Shown here in pieces: positions 5,335 through 6,778 of a stretch of DNA of 6,778 nt (positions are counted from its first letter, which is position 1; the number at the start of each line of letters is the position of its first letter). Location: the NCBI GenBank assembly GCA_023442495.1, contig JAEZZB010000132.1, positions 1-6,778 on the forward strand, written 5' to 3'. Source of the DNA: Bacillota bacterium. GTDB taxonomy: Bacteria; Bacillota; Clostridia; Tissierellales; Peptoniphilaceae. The notes below the pieces were generated by a model, which worked only from the letters and a program-made list of their open reading frames with translations, was not told the origin of the DNA and searched no databases. Made by a program: the position numbers and the translations under genes.

Positions 5335-6778
5335 AAAGAAAAATAGATGGGTTTATTTCAATATTTTTAGCTTTAATAATTTTGCCGATTTACTCTTTTG
5401 CAATTCTTACAATTGATGTAGTAAAAATCATAACAGCAATAAATGATACAAAACTTGTAAATGAAATAGCTTTAGAATCTACGCTATCAAATTATAATAG
5501 AGATTTGTATGAAAAATATAGGATATTTGGGATTGATAAAAGTAAAGAATTTCTTGATGAATATGTGAATAATATTATTGAAAGCAATTTAGAAAATAAT
5601 AATAGTCGTTTTTATAAATTAAATCATGTAAACTCAACAGTTAATTTAAATAACGAAACCAATTTATTAATATCGGATGATATTCAAAATCAAATTATTG
5701 ATTATATGAATACTCATGGGCCTTATGAAATAAGCAAGGGAGTATTGAATTTACTCGATTTAGTAAAATCAAGTAAAAAATATACAAATGCAATTGAAAA
5801 GAAGATTGATTATGAAGAAGAGTACTCAAAAATAGATTTAAGTTTAAATAAAATTTCTGAGTATTTCGTTAAATACAATGCTGAATTTAAAGAAATTAAT
5901 AATGGATATAACGATTTAAATAAAAGACTTAATACCCTAATTACTGATTCTAAAGAATATTTTGATTTGAGAGAATCTCAAGAAATATTAAATAAAGAGT
6001 CTAAGAATGAGTTAAATAAAGACGAAGAAAAGTTAAAAGAAATAATTGAAAAAATTCAAAATAAAATAAAAGAATATAATGAAAAAAATAAAAAGTTTGA
6101 AACTAAACTTGCTTCTCAACAAGTAAATATAAATGAAATAATTACATTATTAAAAATCTTTTATAATCAAACAGTATCTTTAGAAAAAGCATTAGCAAAT
6201 TGGGGTAATGAGATAGAAAAACTTGAAAACTCTGCTATTAAGAATAATTTCAAAAGTGACTATAAATCAATGAAATTACAATTTACAAGAGAAAATATTG
6301 AATCTATTTTAAATAAAATATTAGCTCATGAAAATACATTGACTGATAATATTAAAAAATTAAAAGAAAGTAATGCGTTTTATATTGACATCAAAGAATT
6401 TAATAAAGATATTAAATTTGATTTAACAAAAATTACAAAACTTCCTTCATTAAATAATTATAAATTATATAAATATATAAATGATAGAAGTACTGCATTA
6501 GAATTTGATAAAGAAGCAAGGAAAAAAGCTAAAAATAATAAAAATGAATTGGAAAGACTATCAGATAATTATGATGACATAAAAGACACTAAAGAATTTG
6601 GAAATATAAATGATTTTATAGATTTTGAAAAATTTATTGATTTATCAAATAATTCTGAAATTGTTGCAACTATTTCATCTTCTAAAAAATATAAAGATGC
6701 GATTAAGCAGTCAAATAATATCATTAATTATAATGACACAAATTTGATTGAAAATCTATATCTTGCATTGTATATAGT
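5331..6778 (+). CDS. TadG-like (DUF5702-type) membrane-anchored protein, 3' end outside window
   Basis: 482 codons open to the right edge, no stop. The start ATG 5331 overlaps the tadE-like stop as ATGA, and a weak AAGTAGG (5319-5325) precedes it. A basic N-terminus (MKRKIDG) leads to one hydrophobic helix, GFISIFLALIILPIYSFAIL (7-26), then a segment (about 30-70) ending ALESTLSNYNRDLYEKYRIFGID; this whole layout resembles the TadG-like/DUF5702 proteins of Firmicutes Tad loci. Residues 155-345 are Lys/Glu/Asn-rich and coiled-coil-like (for example DEEKLKEIIEKIQNKIKEYN, 231-250). Near the edge, NLIENLYLALYI (471-482) resembles the ENLYL-type segment midway through the family, implying several hundred further residues. 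No cysteine is present in the visible part. It is probably an extracytoplasmic partner of the pilus, with role unproven. Confidence 0.75.
   Translation, partial: MKRKIDGFISIFLALIILPIYSFAILTIDVVKIITAINDTKLVNEIALESTLSNYNRDLYEKYRIFGIDKSKEFLDEYVNNIIESNLENNNSRFYKLNHVNSTVNLNNETNLLISDDIQNQIIDYMNTHGPYEISKGVLNLLDLVKSSKKYTNAIEKKIDYEEEYSKIDLSLNKISEYFVKYNAEFKEINNGYNDLNKRLNTLITDSKEYFDLRESQEILNKESKNELNKDEEKLKEIIEKIQNKIKEYNEKNKKFETKLASQQVNINEIITLLKIFYNQTVSLEKALANWGNEIEKLENSAIKNNFKSDYKSMKLQFTRENIESILNKILAHENTLTDNIKKLKESNAFYIDIKEFNKDIKFDLTKITKLPSLNNYKLYKYINDRSTALEFDKEARKKAKNNKNELERLSDNYDDIKDTKEFGNINDFIDFEKFIDLSNNSEIVATISSSKKYKDAIKQSNNIINYNDTNLIENLYLALYI

Noticed and set aside
5331..6778. CRISPR-like or tandem repeats in the AT-rich Lys/Asn-coding stretch
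   Set aside because: The repetitive look comes from AAT, AAA, GAA and ATT codons in a coiled-coil-like protein. No regular repeat unit or spacing is present.

Overview
The window comes from a very AT-rich, probably Gram-positive (monoderm, low-GC Firmicutes/Clostridia-type) bacterium. The evidence is the base composition, the AGGAG-type ribosome binding sites, the zinc-type thymidine kinase, and a tight-adherence (Tad/Flp, type IVb pilus) gene set of the short kind found in anaerobic Firmicutes. No species can be named from sequence alone. Peptoniphilaceae/Tissierellia-like anaerobes are a reasonable guess, but only a guess.

Layout. Positions 1-425 hold the 3' two-thirds of a thymidine kinase gene (tdk), cut by the window edge. 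Positions 426-1083 contain no recognisable gene. They hold a clean intrinsic terminator (626-653), a stretch of AT-rich sequence with a possible decayed reading frame, and, just before the next gene, a 12-bp palindrome with a spaced repeat, a weak candidate promoter and a strong Shine-Dalgarno sequence. From 1084 to the right edge, seven tightly packed plus-strand genes form one apparent operon: a CpaE/TadZ-like protein lacking an ATP-binding loop, the TadA/CpaF secretion ATPase, TadB and TadC inner-membrane platform proteins, a small Flp-like pilin, a TadE-like pseudopilin, and a large TadG-like (DUF5702-type) protein that runs off the end. Junctions are 22-nt, 8-nt, 20-nt and 4-nt overlaps, one direct abutment and one 8-nt gap, so translational coupling is likely throughout.

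How they would work together. TadA would power assembly through the TadB/TadC membrane platform. The TadZ-like protein would position the machine at a pole or other site. The Flp-like and TadE-like proteins carry matching prepilin leaders and would be cut by a prepilin peptidase and assembled. The TadG-like protein would be a surface or pilus-associated partner with a long helical ectodomain. No prepilin peptidase, CpaB or secretin is visible; the first would have to be elsewhere, and the last is not needed in a cell without an outer membrane.

The system is a recognisable Tad locus rather than a new class. The points most worth a second look are the nucleotide-binding-dead TadZ-like protein, the twin leader motif in the two pilin-like proteins, and the unusual long TadG-like protein.
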